DNA from: Bondarzewia mesenterica | Lineage: Eukaryota > Basidiomycota > Agaricomycetes > Russulales > Bondarzewiaceae | Assembly: GCA_004802705.1 (NCBI GenBank) | Contig: SGPL01000041.1 | Location: 1-64,000 of the forward strand | Length of the DNA: 64,000 nt | Reading direction: 5' to 3' | Shown here: positions 24,129-34,540 of the stretch, piece after piece | Numbering within the stretch: position 1 is the first letter of the stretch | Layout of the letters: the number at the start of each line of letters is the position of its first letter | Notes under the pieces: model-generated | What the model was told of the DNA's origin: nothing | Database searches by the model: none | The model's input: only the letters and a program-made list of their open reading frames with translations | Translations under genes and position numbers: made by a program

Positions 24129-25000
24129 GGGCATGAAACGCTAGAGCAGCGAGCGTTTACCCTCAACTGATTGTAGAGGCAGGGGAGCGGCGTAGACCTT
24201 GTGCTGGTCAACTAGCTGTTGTTGTTGCTCCCGCTGCTGTTGGGGATGAGAATGGAAGTGAGGTGGTGGTGGTAGTAGTGGTGGTGGTGGTGAATGGTGC
24301 CCCTGCAAGTGATGATGATGTCGTGTCGTAGTATACGCAGGCGCGATCGGCGGCTATCGACAAATGCATGAGGGGAAGGGTCAGGTAAGAATGAACGAAG
24401 GGGGAAAAGAAGGGGTACGTACGACGACGGTGACCTTCCGACCGGGCGAGGGCAACACATAATAGGTGCTCCCCGAAGCCTCGCTCTCCACATCGTCCCC
24501 ATCCATCGGTGACGGTGTGCGCGAAAAGTGCTCGTACAGGCGTCCACGTCTGTGCGATCGGATTGGTGCCTTAAATGCTTGGTGAGGGTAGTGTTGAGAT
24601 GGAGGTGGGGGTGGCAGGGTGTGGGATCGGAGGAAGACACGGCGAGGGTCGGTGCTGGTGGATGGGAATGGGAGTGGGAGTGAGAGTAAGGAGGGTGTTG
24701 GGAGAGCGAGCGTTGAATAAGGGGAGGACTGTAGGCGTACGCGGAGGCGTGTTTGGAGGGCGTGTAGATAATGGCAGGTGAAGAGGATGCAGATGCGGAG
24801 GATGCGGAGGATAGGCGATGCGAGTGGGAGTATTTGGACGATTTGGAACGCGGGTGGGAATTGGGGTTCGGACTTGGGTATCACGGAGGAGGGAATGTGG
24901 GAGGCGAAGGCGGGGGAGGTAGGAGAAGGACGGATGTGGATGTGTTCGAGCTCTTGGGAGAGTTGAGAGGAGTGGAGCATGATGGGTTGGGGAGGAGGGA
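24129..25000. repeat. proline-rich repeat module, copy A
   Basis: Contains the string GCATGAAACGCTAGAGCAGC at 24129 and, farther on, GATGGGAATGGGAGTGGGAG (24663) with the GCGGAGGCGTGTTTGG block near 24738. Diverged versions of these segments recur at 26620-27340 and 27981-28700. Read on the minus strand the segment is rich in Pro, Ser and Thr. Confidence 0.55.
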
Positions 25001-25817
25001 TGTAGAGCGCGCTGGGTGGTGAATGTGTGGTGATGTAGTGCGCAGGCGGGGAAGAGTGAGCGTTCGAGGGTGGGATTGTGGCGAAGCGTGGGCGGGCTTG
25101 GGGTGGGGGATGAGGAGGAACCTCGAGAGCGATGGGCTTTCTGACCATGACTTTGGCCCTGGTAAACGTAGCGTCAGGGTCGTCGGGGTAGATGGGAACA
25201 TCGCGGCCATCGTGATAATGCAGGAGCATGCGAGACTCGGACGATGGCAGGAGCAGCCCCACCAGCGATGGCGATGCGAAGAGCATCCAGTCAGAAATGA
25301 CGTACTTGTCTGAGGTAGAGAGCGTGTGCGGCCCTTGCTCGCCCTGCTCGTGCCGCTGCTCATCGTCATGCTCATCCTGGTCATCCACTCGCCACCGATA
25401 CCATTCCCTTGCGATCCTCGTCTGGCTTGTCGTTCTCGTCGTCCTTGCCATCGTCGTCCTCGCCGCCATCATCGTCCCGTCGGACTCACCACCCCCTGGT
25501 GATTCCCATGGTGTTCTCACCGTGCTTGCCATTCTTGTCATCATTCCCCCGACGTCCTCGTCGTCCCCCTTGGCTGGTCGTCCTGCTCGCTTACCAAACG
25601 GACTCGAAGGGTGGAGTTGGAGCTCGAAGTGCATGGACAATACTCTGCCGTATCGAAACGGCGAGGTGGGGAGGTGGGATGCGGTTGAGCGGTCACGATA
25701 TGGTGTTATCGTACGAGGATGGAGGTGGTGGATGTGTTGATGCGATGGTTGGCACACATGGCGGTTGGATTCGGTAGACGATAGCGTAGAGCTAGATCTA
25801 TGCGCGTGCCCATTCAT
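24381..25817 (-). CDS. hypothetical Pro/Ser/His-rich protein, 478 codons, doubtful
   Basis: The longest open frame of the GC-rich block. The first part is His/Ser/Arg-rich. The middle has a more protein-like stretch (SDKYVISDWMLFASPSLVGL, HDGRDVPIYPDDPDATFTRA). The rest is Pro-rich and ends in YYVLPSPGRKVTVVV. I recognise no domain. Other frames on both strands over the same DNA are also long, which is expected of GC-rich low-complexity sequence. The middle and final segments are the only reason to keep it. It may contain unrecognised introns. Confidence 0.3.
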   Translation of the reverse strand: MNGHAHRSSSTLSSTESNRHVCQPSHQHIHHLHPRTITPYRDRSTASHLPTSPFRYGRVLSMHFELQLHPSSPFGKRAGRPAKGDDEDVGGMMTRMASTVRTPWESPGGGESDGTMMAARTTMARTTRTTSQTRIAREWYRWRVDDQDEHDDEQRHEQGEQGPHTLSTSDKYVISDWMLFASPSLVGLLLPSSESRMLLHYHDGRDVPIYPDDPDATFTRAKVMVRKPIALEVPPHPPPQARPRFATIPPSNAHSSPPAHYITTHSPPSALYIPPPQPIMLHSSQLSQELEHIHIRPSPTSPAFASHIPSSVIPKSEPQFPPAFQIVQILPLASPILRILRICILFTCHYLHALQTRLRVRLQSSPYSTLALPTPSLLSLPLPFPSTSTDPRRVFLRSHTLPPPPPSQHYPHQAFKAPIRSHRRGRLYEHFSRTPSPMDGDDVESEASGSTYYVLPSPGRKVTVVVRTPSFPPSFILT

Positions 25818-26619
25818 ACGCAGGGGCGATGGAGGCGATGGACGCGCGACGTGGACAAGGGGACTCTGTATTCCTTCCGCTTCTTCAGCAAAGTAAGCTA
25901 GTAAGCCAAGCCTTCCATGAACATCGTATTTACCTGAAGCAAAGACATGCGCGGCCCTTGCTCATTCTGCTCGTCCTAGCCATCTACTCATCCTAGTCCC
26001 CTCCTTGGTGTCCTCCTGATCATCCATGTCACTGCCATTGTCCCCTCGCCATCGCCCCCGTCCCCGTTCATCGTCATCGCCATCATCGTGTCATAGTGGT
26101 TGTCGCCACCGCGGTCGAAGGTACGTCTTGGGCGGTCGTTCCTCAGAGTCCATCGGTGTGGAATTGTTCCATAGCTGCTTAGATACAGCCCGACCTTTGA
26201 AAGTAGTATTCGGGTCGACTCTGCACAGGCTTGACGGCGGAGTAGTACTTTGTGTTTTCATGGTACTGCGCGACGGGACCGAGGTTTGTTTTTGCTAAAC
26301 GAGAGTGCCACGAGGTTAGAGAAGAACAAAATCAGAGAGAGCGACTGACTTTGGGTAGAGAAGACGGGTGCGGTGGAAGACGTAGGCGATGAAGTGGTCG
26401 AATATCGGCGAGACGAGAGGTAGGTGCTCACTAACACTTGTGGGCGAAAAGTTTACATAATGTAGAATGAAATCGGCGCCGCCTGCCGTTCTTGCTGTCC
26501 GTTCGCAAAGATCGTTGTTGGCAGAAAAATCAAGGCAGATTTAATTTAAGGTAGACGGGTACATAGAGAAAGTAAAAAAAAATAGCGTATGCTCACGAAA
26601 CGTAAGCGCAACAGAAGGG
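25818..26619. other. spacer with GTC/CGT-rich low complexity, no gene
   Basis: Short frames only; part of it is a CGTCATCGCC-like low-complexity run (about 26040-26110). Confidence 0.35.
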
Positions 26620-27340
26620 TGGTGGATGGGAATGGGAGACGGAGTAGGAGTAGGTTTAGGAAGGGTGTTGGGAGACGGAGTGTTGGATGAGGGGAGGGTT
26701 ATATCTGGTTATATGCGTATGCGGAGGCGTGTTTGGGCATATAGAGGGCATGTGGGCATAATTAGGGTCTGTGGGCTGTGGGCTGCGAGGGGTCGAGGAG
26801 AAGACGCGTGGCCAACAAACAAAAAAAAGTAGATGGTCACGTCGCATGCTCGTCCGTAATAAAAGACGAGAAAAAAGATGAAAATGAAGGCAGATGAAAC
26901 GAGGAGAGAGAGAGGAACGTCAGTGGATACGCGAGAAAGAGAGTTCTCGTACAAGAGAATTAATAAGGGATGGCGAAGGAAGGTATAGGACTGGGATATG
27001 CAAGAGTAAAGGTGAAAGGACATGGTGGGAGGGGGAGGCTACCGTACGGTCTATGTGGCAAAGGCGAACATGTCGCGGCCAGGTTTGGATTTTGGCGCTT
27101 ATGATGACAACGACGAGGGGGATAGGGCATGGGGGCCGGGAGTAGGAGGGTTTGACGACGACGACGTTGACGGACGGAGGGCAGCCTTGACGGCGACGGG
27201 CGCGGAAGGGATGGCGACAGAAGTCGAGCCCACGATGGGGACGCGTGGCTCCATGATAGCGTCTCCGACCACGTCGACCGCGCTGGGCGAGCCCCCCGCC
27301 GAACTCGAGGCGACCTTGACGAAATCGCCGCCTTGAGGGT
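26620..27340. repeat. proline-rich repeat module, copy B
   Basis: Its 3' part read on the minus strand gives VPIVGSTSVAIPSAPVAVKA followed by PPTPGPHALSPSS. Copy C gives IPVVGSTSVALPSAPIAVKA and PTPGSHALSPSS in the same frame. Its 5' part shares the GGATGGGAATGGGAG and ATGCGGAGGCGTGTTTGG blocks with copy A. Similarity kept in one frame hints at a former coding role. Confidence 0.55.
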
Positions 27341-27980
27341 GGAGAGGGGTTTGAGGCGAGATCAAGCTTGTGGAGAGGCGGAGGTGGAGTGGGAGAACGC
27401 GGGGGTCAGGGGGTACGAGATGGACGGTTTGAGTGGAGAGGCGAGGGCGTTATGTGAGGAGGAAGAGGAAGCGGTGGGTGGCCGACTCGTCCACGCTTTC
27501 AGATGGGACCGCACCCTGTTCGAACCGCAGATCCCATGAAGAGGAGCGCGGCGTCGAAGGGTATGTCCATGGCCGGGATGGTGGTAATTGAATAGAGGGA
27601 TTATCAGGCATGCTAGGGTAGAAAAGTCTCGAATCAGATGGTGCGACGCTGACCTGGGGCAATGGTACAGTTCACCTTAGCTCAGAGTCGTTGAAGGGTG
27701 GGGAAGGGGAGACGTGAGAGTGATCAATGAATGTGCGTATTGTGCCTGCTGCCGCCGCCATTCTCGTGACTGTCTGGTCAAGCTGATGCTGCTCGTCTGG
27801 TCGTCCTGGACGTACTCGCCGTCCCTTCGTCGTCTAATCTTCCTGGCCATACTCGCCATCCCCTTGTTGTCTGGTCGTACTAGTCATCCCCTTGCCTCGC
27901 TGGCATGCGGTCGTCTTTATCCCCTGGTCATTCGATCTCCGTCCTTGCCGTTGTCGGATTTTGTCCTACTGCACGCGTGG
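27341..27980. other. no gene recognised
   Basis: Low-complexity DNA between two copies of the proline-rich module. Frames here are short and without a domain. Confidence 0.35.
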
Positions 27981-28700
27981 GGCATGAAACGCTGGAGCAG
28001 TGAGCACTTGCCCCCCTGCTGATTGTAGAGGTGGGAGTGCGGCGTAGATGCGAGCGCGGAGATTCGAGCTTGGAGGGATCATGCCATGTGGGGGATAGGT
28101 TGCGAAGGCGCGGCATCTTACCGTTGTCCCCTGCCCCGGTCCTGTCACATGGTCGTCCTCGCCGTCGACGACGAGGGGGATAGGGCATGGGAGCCTGGTG
28201 TAGGTGTAGGGGGCTTTGTCGATGGCGCTGACAGAGGGAGGGCGGCCTTGACGGCGATGGGCGCGGAAGGCAGGGCGACGGAGGTCGAGCCCACGACAGG
28301 GATGTGTGGCGCGATGATGACGTCTCCGACCGTGTCCGCCACCCTGAGCGAGCCCCCAGCCGAACCGGAGGCGACGTCGGTGAAGTCGCCACCTTGAGGG
28401 TCGAGAGGCGTTTGAGGTGAGATCGAGTTTGCAGGAGAGGCAAAGGTGGAGTGAGGGGAGGCGGAGGTAGCGGGGGTCGGGGGTACAAGATGGACTGGTT
28501 GGATGGGGAGGCGAGGGCAAAGCGCGAGGAGCGGCGGCAGCGGGTGGGGACGTGCGTGGGCCGAAGGAAGGGATTGAGATGGTTGTGGAGGCGATTGTCA
28601 TGTGTGGGCTGGAAAAGGCGGAAAATAGCCGTTGTTGTGGTTCCTGCCGCTGTTGGGAGTGAGAGCGAAAGGGGGGTGGCGATGGGGGTGGCGGTGGATG
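27981..28700. repeat. proline-rich repeat module, copy C
   Basis: Starts GCATGAAACGCTGGAGCAGT, the equivalent of the start of copy A. It carries the same minus-strand VGSTSVALPSAP block as copy B. The alternative plus-strand frames are equally open and are not credible on their own. Confidence 0.55.
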
Positions 28701-28912
28701 GTGTCCTCGCCCTGCGCGCCCTCGGCATCGTCTCCGTCCCTGTCCTTGTCTCATAGCCGTTGTCGTCATCCCCTCGGCATCGTCCCCGTCCCTTCGCCAT
28801 TGTCGCCTCTGAGCCGTCGTCCTCACGGTCATCTGGGTGGTTTTCGTCAGTCGTCCTCGTCCTTGTCCTCAGCATCCTCGGCGTCTTCACCGCCGTCCCG
28901 GTCACCTCGTCA

Positions 28913-29645
28913 TCATTCCCCTTTCGTCCCGGTCCCCTCGCCGTCGTCGTGCGTCGTCAACATCATAGTCATTGTCAGCCTGGCGATCCTGGTCAGATGG
29001 TAAGTTGTTGGCGGTGCGCTAGAAAAACGATGGTGGGGATATGCGTAGGTGGAAGGAGGATGTTGTGGTAGATGTCGACGTCGCCGTCTCTTGATGTTGT
29101 CACGATTGCGCCGCCGAAGTGAGACCTGACCGCACTGATGATACTGCGCCTGCGCCTGATTTCGACTTTGATAGCGCGCTGGACCTTGACCGTGATCCAA
29201 CGACAACCGCATCGGATGATACATCCTCCTAAGCCCTACTGCCGCCGTGCTCGACGACTCGCTGCCCACTATCTCCAATTCCATCGCCTCCACCCCCGAC
29301 CCCGGTTCCGCTAGACACCAGTTCCCACTCCGGCAGTGTACTTCGAATGTGCGATGTGAATGTACGATGTGCGACAGTTTCGCGCCCCAAAATCCCTCAA
29401 ACTCGCGCGCCCAAGCTTGGATCTGCGGGTCCTCCGATAGGTCGTACCTATACATAGGCTACCATGTGTATACACCTAGTAAAGAATGAGAATCGATGAG
29501 AATTGAACAAAATATGCTCGATGCCACAAAAAAGAACAAAATCGACTCACCTACAGCGCAGACACGGCTGCATGGCATAACTGCAGGTGCTCGAGCCCGA
29601 TGCGCCGGCATTGCTCATCGTACGCCGGGAAAAGATTGCGGCCAA
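28913..29645 (-). pseudogene. unrecognised spliced protein fragment
   Basis: On the minus strand a frame reading AYDEQCRRIGLEHLQLCHAA (29632 downward) appears to splice, near 29560, into YRYDLSEDPQIQAWAREFEG and FWGAKLSHIVHSHRTFEVHC. The composition looks like a folded protein, unlike the neighbouring low-complexity DNA. I cannot name it. Downstream the frame decays into Arg/Pro-rich sequence. The CACAGTG array lies directly upstream. Confidence 0.35.
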
Positions 29646-29744
29646 AGTGACCAGAAGGTGGACGGCGAAGCGGAGGTAGTGAGGATAGGCAGTGCGTCGT
29701 TGCGGTGGAGGACACCAGCGACGAGATGGCGGAGATATCGGGGA

Positions 29745-30225
29745 GGGGAGCACTGTGTGATGGACAGCAGAGACTGTGTGACAGAGGAACGGGGACTGTG
29801 TGCCACACAGTATGCACAGTGTGACACTGTGGAACGCACAGTGTGAGGCTGCGTGAGCACAGTATGACTGCATTGTGGAAAAGTCACTTGTCACTGTGTG
29901 AGACAGTGGACTGTGTGTGACGAAGGAATGAGACTGTGTGGCACACAGTGTGCACAGTGTGACACTGTGGAACGCACAGCGCAGCCCGGCAAACAGTGAG
30001 ACTGTGAGACTGTGTTTGTGGGAACGTCACGTTTCACTGTGCACAACAGTGAGGCTATGTGACTGTGTTTGTGGGAAAGTCACTACGTTACTGTGTGAGG
30101 GGACTGTGCCCACTGTGCGCACAGTGTGACGCACAGTATGACATGTGTGACAAGTCGCGGGCACAGTCTGTGGCGCTAGTGTCACACTGTGCCGCGCGAG
30201 TCGCCCCTCCTCCTCCTCCCTCCGA
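29745..30225. repeat. palindromic CACAGTGTG array
   Basis: ACTGTGTG, CACACAGT and CACAGTGTGACACTGTG words fill about 480 bp. Two larger direct repeats, 29785-29845 and about 29925-29982, share the order ACTGTGTG-CACACAGT-CACAGTGTGACACTGTGGAACGCACAG with a period near 140 bp. Isolated words of the same kind reappear at 30524-30542 and 30683. The array can form many hairpins. Confidence 0.8.
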
Positions 30226-31080
30226 AATACAGAGACAATTGAGTTTCTCCGTCGTTTCTTCTTGTAAAATTATGTTTTTGGGCTCATCTTACAGCGTTTT
30301 TAAAACGCTTTCGCATAGATATCTTCACTTACAGTTGTAGTGTAAAATATAGCACATCAAGGCGAAATGGGGGCAGATTGAAGAAGGAGCAGAAAATGTT
30401 GCATAACTATAGTAACTGTGGATGGTTTTGGCTGGAAATTTAGAATTGAGTAGGTGGTCATAATACACAGAAGTGGTAGAAATGGATTTTGAGGTAGACC
30501 TTCGTTTTGTTGTGGAAAAAAACAGACTGTGTCCACACAGTGAGCATTTTGAGCATTTTGGGAGAAATTTCATATCTCATGAAGTACTGGATGGATTTCC
30601 AAGATTTTAGGCTCCAAATGTGGGGATACATGTGTAATATATTGTGGGATATAAAATTGACACATAACTATAGGGTAAAGGACACACAGTAGAAGTGGAT
30701 AACGAACTCCTGTTTGAGGTCAGTAATAACTCTAGGAACGGAACAACTAAGAATAGATGCCGATCACCCGGATCATGACTAATACCCGTGATTCGCGGCC
30801 TTCTTATCATGTGCTTCACCTTTTAAGGTAGTGACCCACTTCTTCTCCGTCTTAATAAGTCGTATTGTAATCTAGAATGGTCTATTGGATGACAGCGTGG
30901 GGTCCACGTCCTCTGAAAATAGATTCGGCGCTAGCTGGTCGCTTATCGACCAATAGCGAATGTCTCGCATGGGCCTGGCCCTGCGTCCATTACTCATTAG
31001 ATTTCAGTCAGTGGGAATGCCGCTGACTGAAGCTGTAGATAGCGCGTTTGGAACCCAGCTACCTACCCTAATGTCTCCTC
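30226..31080. other. AT-richer spacer, no gene
   Basis: No coding region is supported. A perfect GCGTTTTTAAAACGC-type palindrome lies near 30293. Two isolated CACAGTG words suggest it belongs to the same repeat unit as the array before it. Confidence 0.4.
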
Positions 31081-31087
31081 CCTTATA

Positions 31088-31224
31088 TACTGCCCTGGTA
31101 GACTCTGAAGAGACTCCAGTCGAAACCTAAGTCTTGCCCTACAGCGAGCTTTTGTTAGTCACTACCAGTCTCTTTACTTACAAGCTCCTGCTTTTGAGTG
31201 CTTCGCACTCCTCCTAACCTAACC
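31088..31224 (+). repeat. 137-bp direct repeat, copy 1, CCTAACCTAACC tail
   Basis: From TACTGCCCTGGTAGACTCTG to CTCCTAACCTAACC. It is almost identical to 31300-31436; a two-base difference in the GTGC(TT/GT)CGCAC / GTTGCAC hairpin is the only one I see. Confidence 0.9.
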
Positions 31225-31228
31225 TAAT

Positions 31229-31295
31229 TAGTCACTACCAGCCTCATCTACTTACATTCCTGTTCGTCGGGCTTCGCCCTCCTCCTAACCTAACC
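31229..31295 (+). repeat. short related copy with the same CCTAACCTAACC tail
   Basis: Starts TAGTCACTACCAGCCTC, diverges in the middle, and ends CTCCTAACCTAACC like its neighbours. The three copies lie head to tail. Confidence 0.75.
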
Positions 31296-31299
31296 AAAA

Positions 31300-31436
31300 T
31301 ACTGCCCTGGTAGACTCTGAAGAGACTCCAGTCGAAACCTAAGTCTTGCCCTACAGCGAGCTTTTGTTAGTCACTACCAGTCTCTTTACTTACAAGCTCC
31401 TGCTTTTGAGTGCGTTGCACTCCTCCTAACCTAACC
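31300..31436 (+). repeat. 137-bp direct repeat, copy 2, CCTAACCTAACC tail
   Basis: Near-identical partner of 31088-31224. The shared tail resembles the 3' end of a short retroelement or a variant telomere-like word, but no poly(A), promoter box or coding part is seen. Confidence 0.9.
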
Positions 31437-32855
31437 ATCCTTACCAACCATGCGCATTATCTCGAAATCGCTGGCCTGCACCTTATGCTGCGACTTCTTC
31501 AGCTCGCGCTTCGGATCGGCTCTTGGAGCGCTTCTTCAGCTTCTTTAGCGTGCATTTCTGCTCGCTGGACGTGTTGATGGATGAGTCATCTTCGGTCTAC
31601 GACGCGGTGTTGCTGTCGAGCTGAGAGGTCAACGGCGAGAAGACATGCGACAGGCGTGCGGACTTGGCAGGATCAGTAGATTGGGAGCGGAGAATGCGAG
31701 CAGCATGGGATTCGGTCGAAATTGGCGTCGAAGGCAAAGTGCTGTCGCCTTCATCAACGCCACCGCAGATGCAGGGGTCACCGGTGCTTCAGAGGGTGCG
31801 GCTGCAGAATCAACGGAGGCTTTTGGGGAGCGGGGGTCTCAGAACGCCCTTCCACAGCAGACTGTGCTTCCTGCGCCTCCTCCGGCGCAGCACTCACCTC
31901 GCCAGTCCCTTCTTCCTGTATATCTTTGTGGACCCTCGGCAAATCCTCCTCGCCATTGACGGCGTCACCATTCTGTTGCTCCTTCACAATCATAAGTCCA
32001 CCGTGCTTGGTGAAGCTATATGTGCCGCCAGGTCAGAGCGCAGTTCGAGACGCGCATGCTCTCCAGATCTCGATGCGGATGCACATGGAGCGTTTCCGTG
32101 CGCTTGACATCGGTCATCGGAGATCGTGGTCAAGTATGTCGCGAGATCGGTCGCCGTAGGATTTGTAGACGCGAGACACTTAAGAAGGCAGTCCACGGCA
32201 CCCGAGAACGGGTCAGCGATTTCGTTTCTAGAAGAAGTTACGGGGGCGGAGACGAGGGACGGAGCATCGGCGTAAGTTGTAGTGGAAGCACAACAGATGA
32301 TGGCCATTGACAGATTTGGAGGCGGGAGAAGCCAGGCAGGACTGGATATTGAAGAAAGCGGAGTTGCGCTTTGCGGATTGTACTAACTGGTTGGTATAGG
32401 AAGTTGAGGTAATGTTACACCAGGATGCAAGTCGCGCAGCTTGTGGTGTAGCTCGACAATCTCACGGGCTGTGCAACTGAGTGTCAGATTGTGAGTCACT
32501 GTAGGAACCATCAATTGTGAGTAATCATGACGCAGCATATAATATATTCACACTCTTTACGTAGAGGCTGTAGGACGTAGGGTGATGGGGATTCTCTGCA
32601 ACACTAGCAGTCCAAGAACCCTCCTGAGCGTCCATTCGGAGCACAGGTCGGGTGGGCTGGACGCGGTTGTGGCGACTCTTGGAAGGCATGTTAGGGGTAG
32701 CGTAGGGCGTCGATGAAGGGGCTGTGATCCGGGTATCAAAGAAGGCGGGAGCGCAACGCTGGCTCATTTCACGGCTGACACGAGGTCGGCGCTCGGCCAA
32801 AATAAACTGAGAGGTGACGAAGGAGTTAAAAAAGATGGGAAATAACGGACGCAAT
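31437..32855. other. no recognised gene
   Basis: Overlapping frames on both strands. The minus strand has an acidic piece (GEEDLPRVHKDIQEEGTGEV, near 31900) and a 105-codon frame at 31990-32307 that could be exons of one decayed gene. I cannot assign either. Confidence 0.35.
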
Positions 32856-32859
32856 GCCC

Positions 32860-33835
32860 TCATCTCTCCGACCTCGATGAGATTGAGCGCGCGCACTGCA
32901 CTCGAATCGAGGTGGTCGAGATCAAGCATCCGTATCACCCAAGTGCCATGTTTCGATGGGTCTCCGAGGAGTGAGAGGTACACGAGCCGCAAGCGCGCAC
33001 GGTGCAGTGGGCAGGCAGAGCTGCGCTTTTGTCCGTGCGGGTGCAACATGTCCGCACCATGGAAGGGGGAAGGAACTCAAGAATGGTGCTAGGAGAAGCA
33101 TGGTGGACGGCGTTGGGAGGCGTGAGGTCCTCTTTGACGCATTTGGGTGTGAACTCGCCTGCACACACAAGGACGTCAACAAAGCAGCGAGTGAGAGCAA
33201 GTTGGCGTAAATATATGTGTACTCAGTTTTCGCGGTGATGACAACGCCACATCGGTCGAGTACGTCCTGCTTTTTGAGATCAAAGTCCCGATCCGTCATG
33301 CCCGACGTTGTCCCAGTCAGGATCAAAGTCTCCTTGATACCCAACTGGATCGCCAAAGTCTGTTACACGGCATACATGAGAGAACAAGTCTTTGTCCACA
33401 AAGTCCGATACGCCCAATGCCAGAGGCTCGCATCGGCAAACGCGATGCCAACGGTCTTATTCCTCAATTTGCTGGACAATCTGGGCACGAAGGGCGTAGA
33501 CGCGACTTTGATGGCCGCGACCGTCGGAGCAGACAGAATGTCATTGTCTACGGAAAGGAGATCCTCGACCTCCGTTAAATTTCCTGAGAAAGCCCATTCC
33601 TCTTGAAGACAACATGTGAATTGCATACTAAACCTGGCGAAGAAAGCAAACGCACCTCCTTATCCAACAGGAACTTATTCACCTTCCTCCCTGATCGGGC
33701 TTCGGCCCCCAAATCTCTACCTTCGACTGCTTCGTAGCACATCCCTCAGAAACGTCTTTGCGATGCTTGCAGAGAGGTTGGTGCTGGGCAGACCCGCCGC
33801 GCACCCGCCTGCCCCGGCCCCTTAACAATCAACTT
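32860..33835 (-). pseudogene. MSH2: MSH2 mismatch-repair protein fragment
   Basis: MSH2 pairs with MSH6 or MSH3 to detect DNA mismatches. Read downward on the minus strand: AKTFLRDVLRSS, VEIWGPKPDQG, KFLLDK, GNLTEVEDLLSVDNDILSAP, KTVGIAFADASL, then in a new frame AIQLGIKETLILTGTTSG and LKKQDVLDRCGVVIT, after a probable intron GEFTPKCVKEDL, and finally YLSLLGDPSKHG and LDSSAVRALNLIE. This covers the mismatch-binding and connector domains in the correct order, roughly the second to third hundred residues. Frames change at least three times. The MutS ATPase part is absent. The 5' end joins unrelated sequence near 33835. Confidence 0.85.
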
Positions 33836-34540
33836 TCTACAAGGCGGCGATCAACCTCCAGCATCTGACACAGATCCTCGTCGTCAATGTTGTTGATGTG
33901 CCCTTCATGGAGGTAGTTCAAGTTGTAACCAATAAGCTCCGACAGATTTCACTCGAGCGTTTGGCGTGCGGGAGACCACCACGGGTAGGCCGTGGCGCGA
34001 AGGATAGGGTACGAAGATGTTTCGAGAGGATGAAGGAAGAGAGGCGAAGCCAAGCCAAGCTCGGAGGATATATATGGGGAAGGAAAGGAGCAATAGAATA
34101 AGGTATTGGACGAGGCCGAGGGATGTCGAGCGGGTGAGACAGCGGAGGTAGCCTTTGCTAAAATAAAATAAAAAGTTCCCCCTAGACATGACGAGAATAG
34201 GGGCCCGTCGAGGGGGTAGTTTGCGCGTTCTGTGTGCATCAAGTAGCGACAAGCCAGCTTAACAGTCAGCTTAAGGATGATTAGAAAGCGGAGAAGGAGG
34301 CTCACCACGATCGAGCGTAGAGCGTGCATGGCGGAGCGCGTCGGTCTAGTTGGATTTGTATGATTCGGTGGGGATGAGAGAGTGGCGACGGCGACGATGG
34401 AGTGGTGCATGGGGGAGAGGTAATCTCTCGCCATCCTCTCATCGGATTGGAGCGTGCGAAGGGAGGGCGCGGCAATGTCTTTGAATTGGGTTCGAAAGAG
34501 CAGAAGAAGAAAAAATAACGTGAATGGTTTATACAAAAGG
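33836..34540 (-). pseudogene. unrecognised open segment abutting the MSH2 relic
   Basis: A minus-strand frame (33949-34536) runs through LKLTVKLACRYLM and PWWSPARQTLE. In-frame beyond one stop it continues NLSELIGYNLNYLHEGHINN, then DDEDLCQMLE. The last part looks like a folded conserved protein I cannot name. It ends where MSH2-like sequence begins. Confidence 0.3.

Noticed and set aside
27928..28905. 325- and 288-codon minus-strand frames
   Set aside because: Arg/Pro/Ser-rich, overlapping frames open together; typical of GC-biased DNA, with only the VGSTSVA block worth keeping as a repeat module.
29745..30225. CRISPR-like array
   Set aside because: Palindromic words with no regular repeat-spacer structure, in a fungal genome.
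31210..31436. Telomeric repeat array (CCTAA)n
   Set aside because: Only two units at each of three sites, always as the tail of a longer repeated block; basidiomycete telomeres are TTAGGG.
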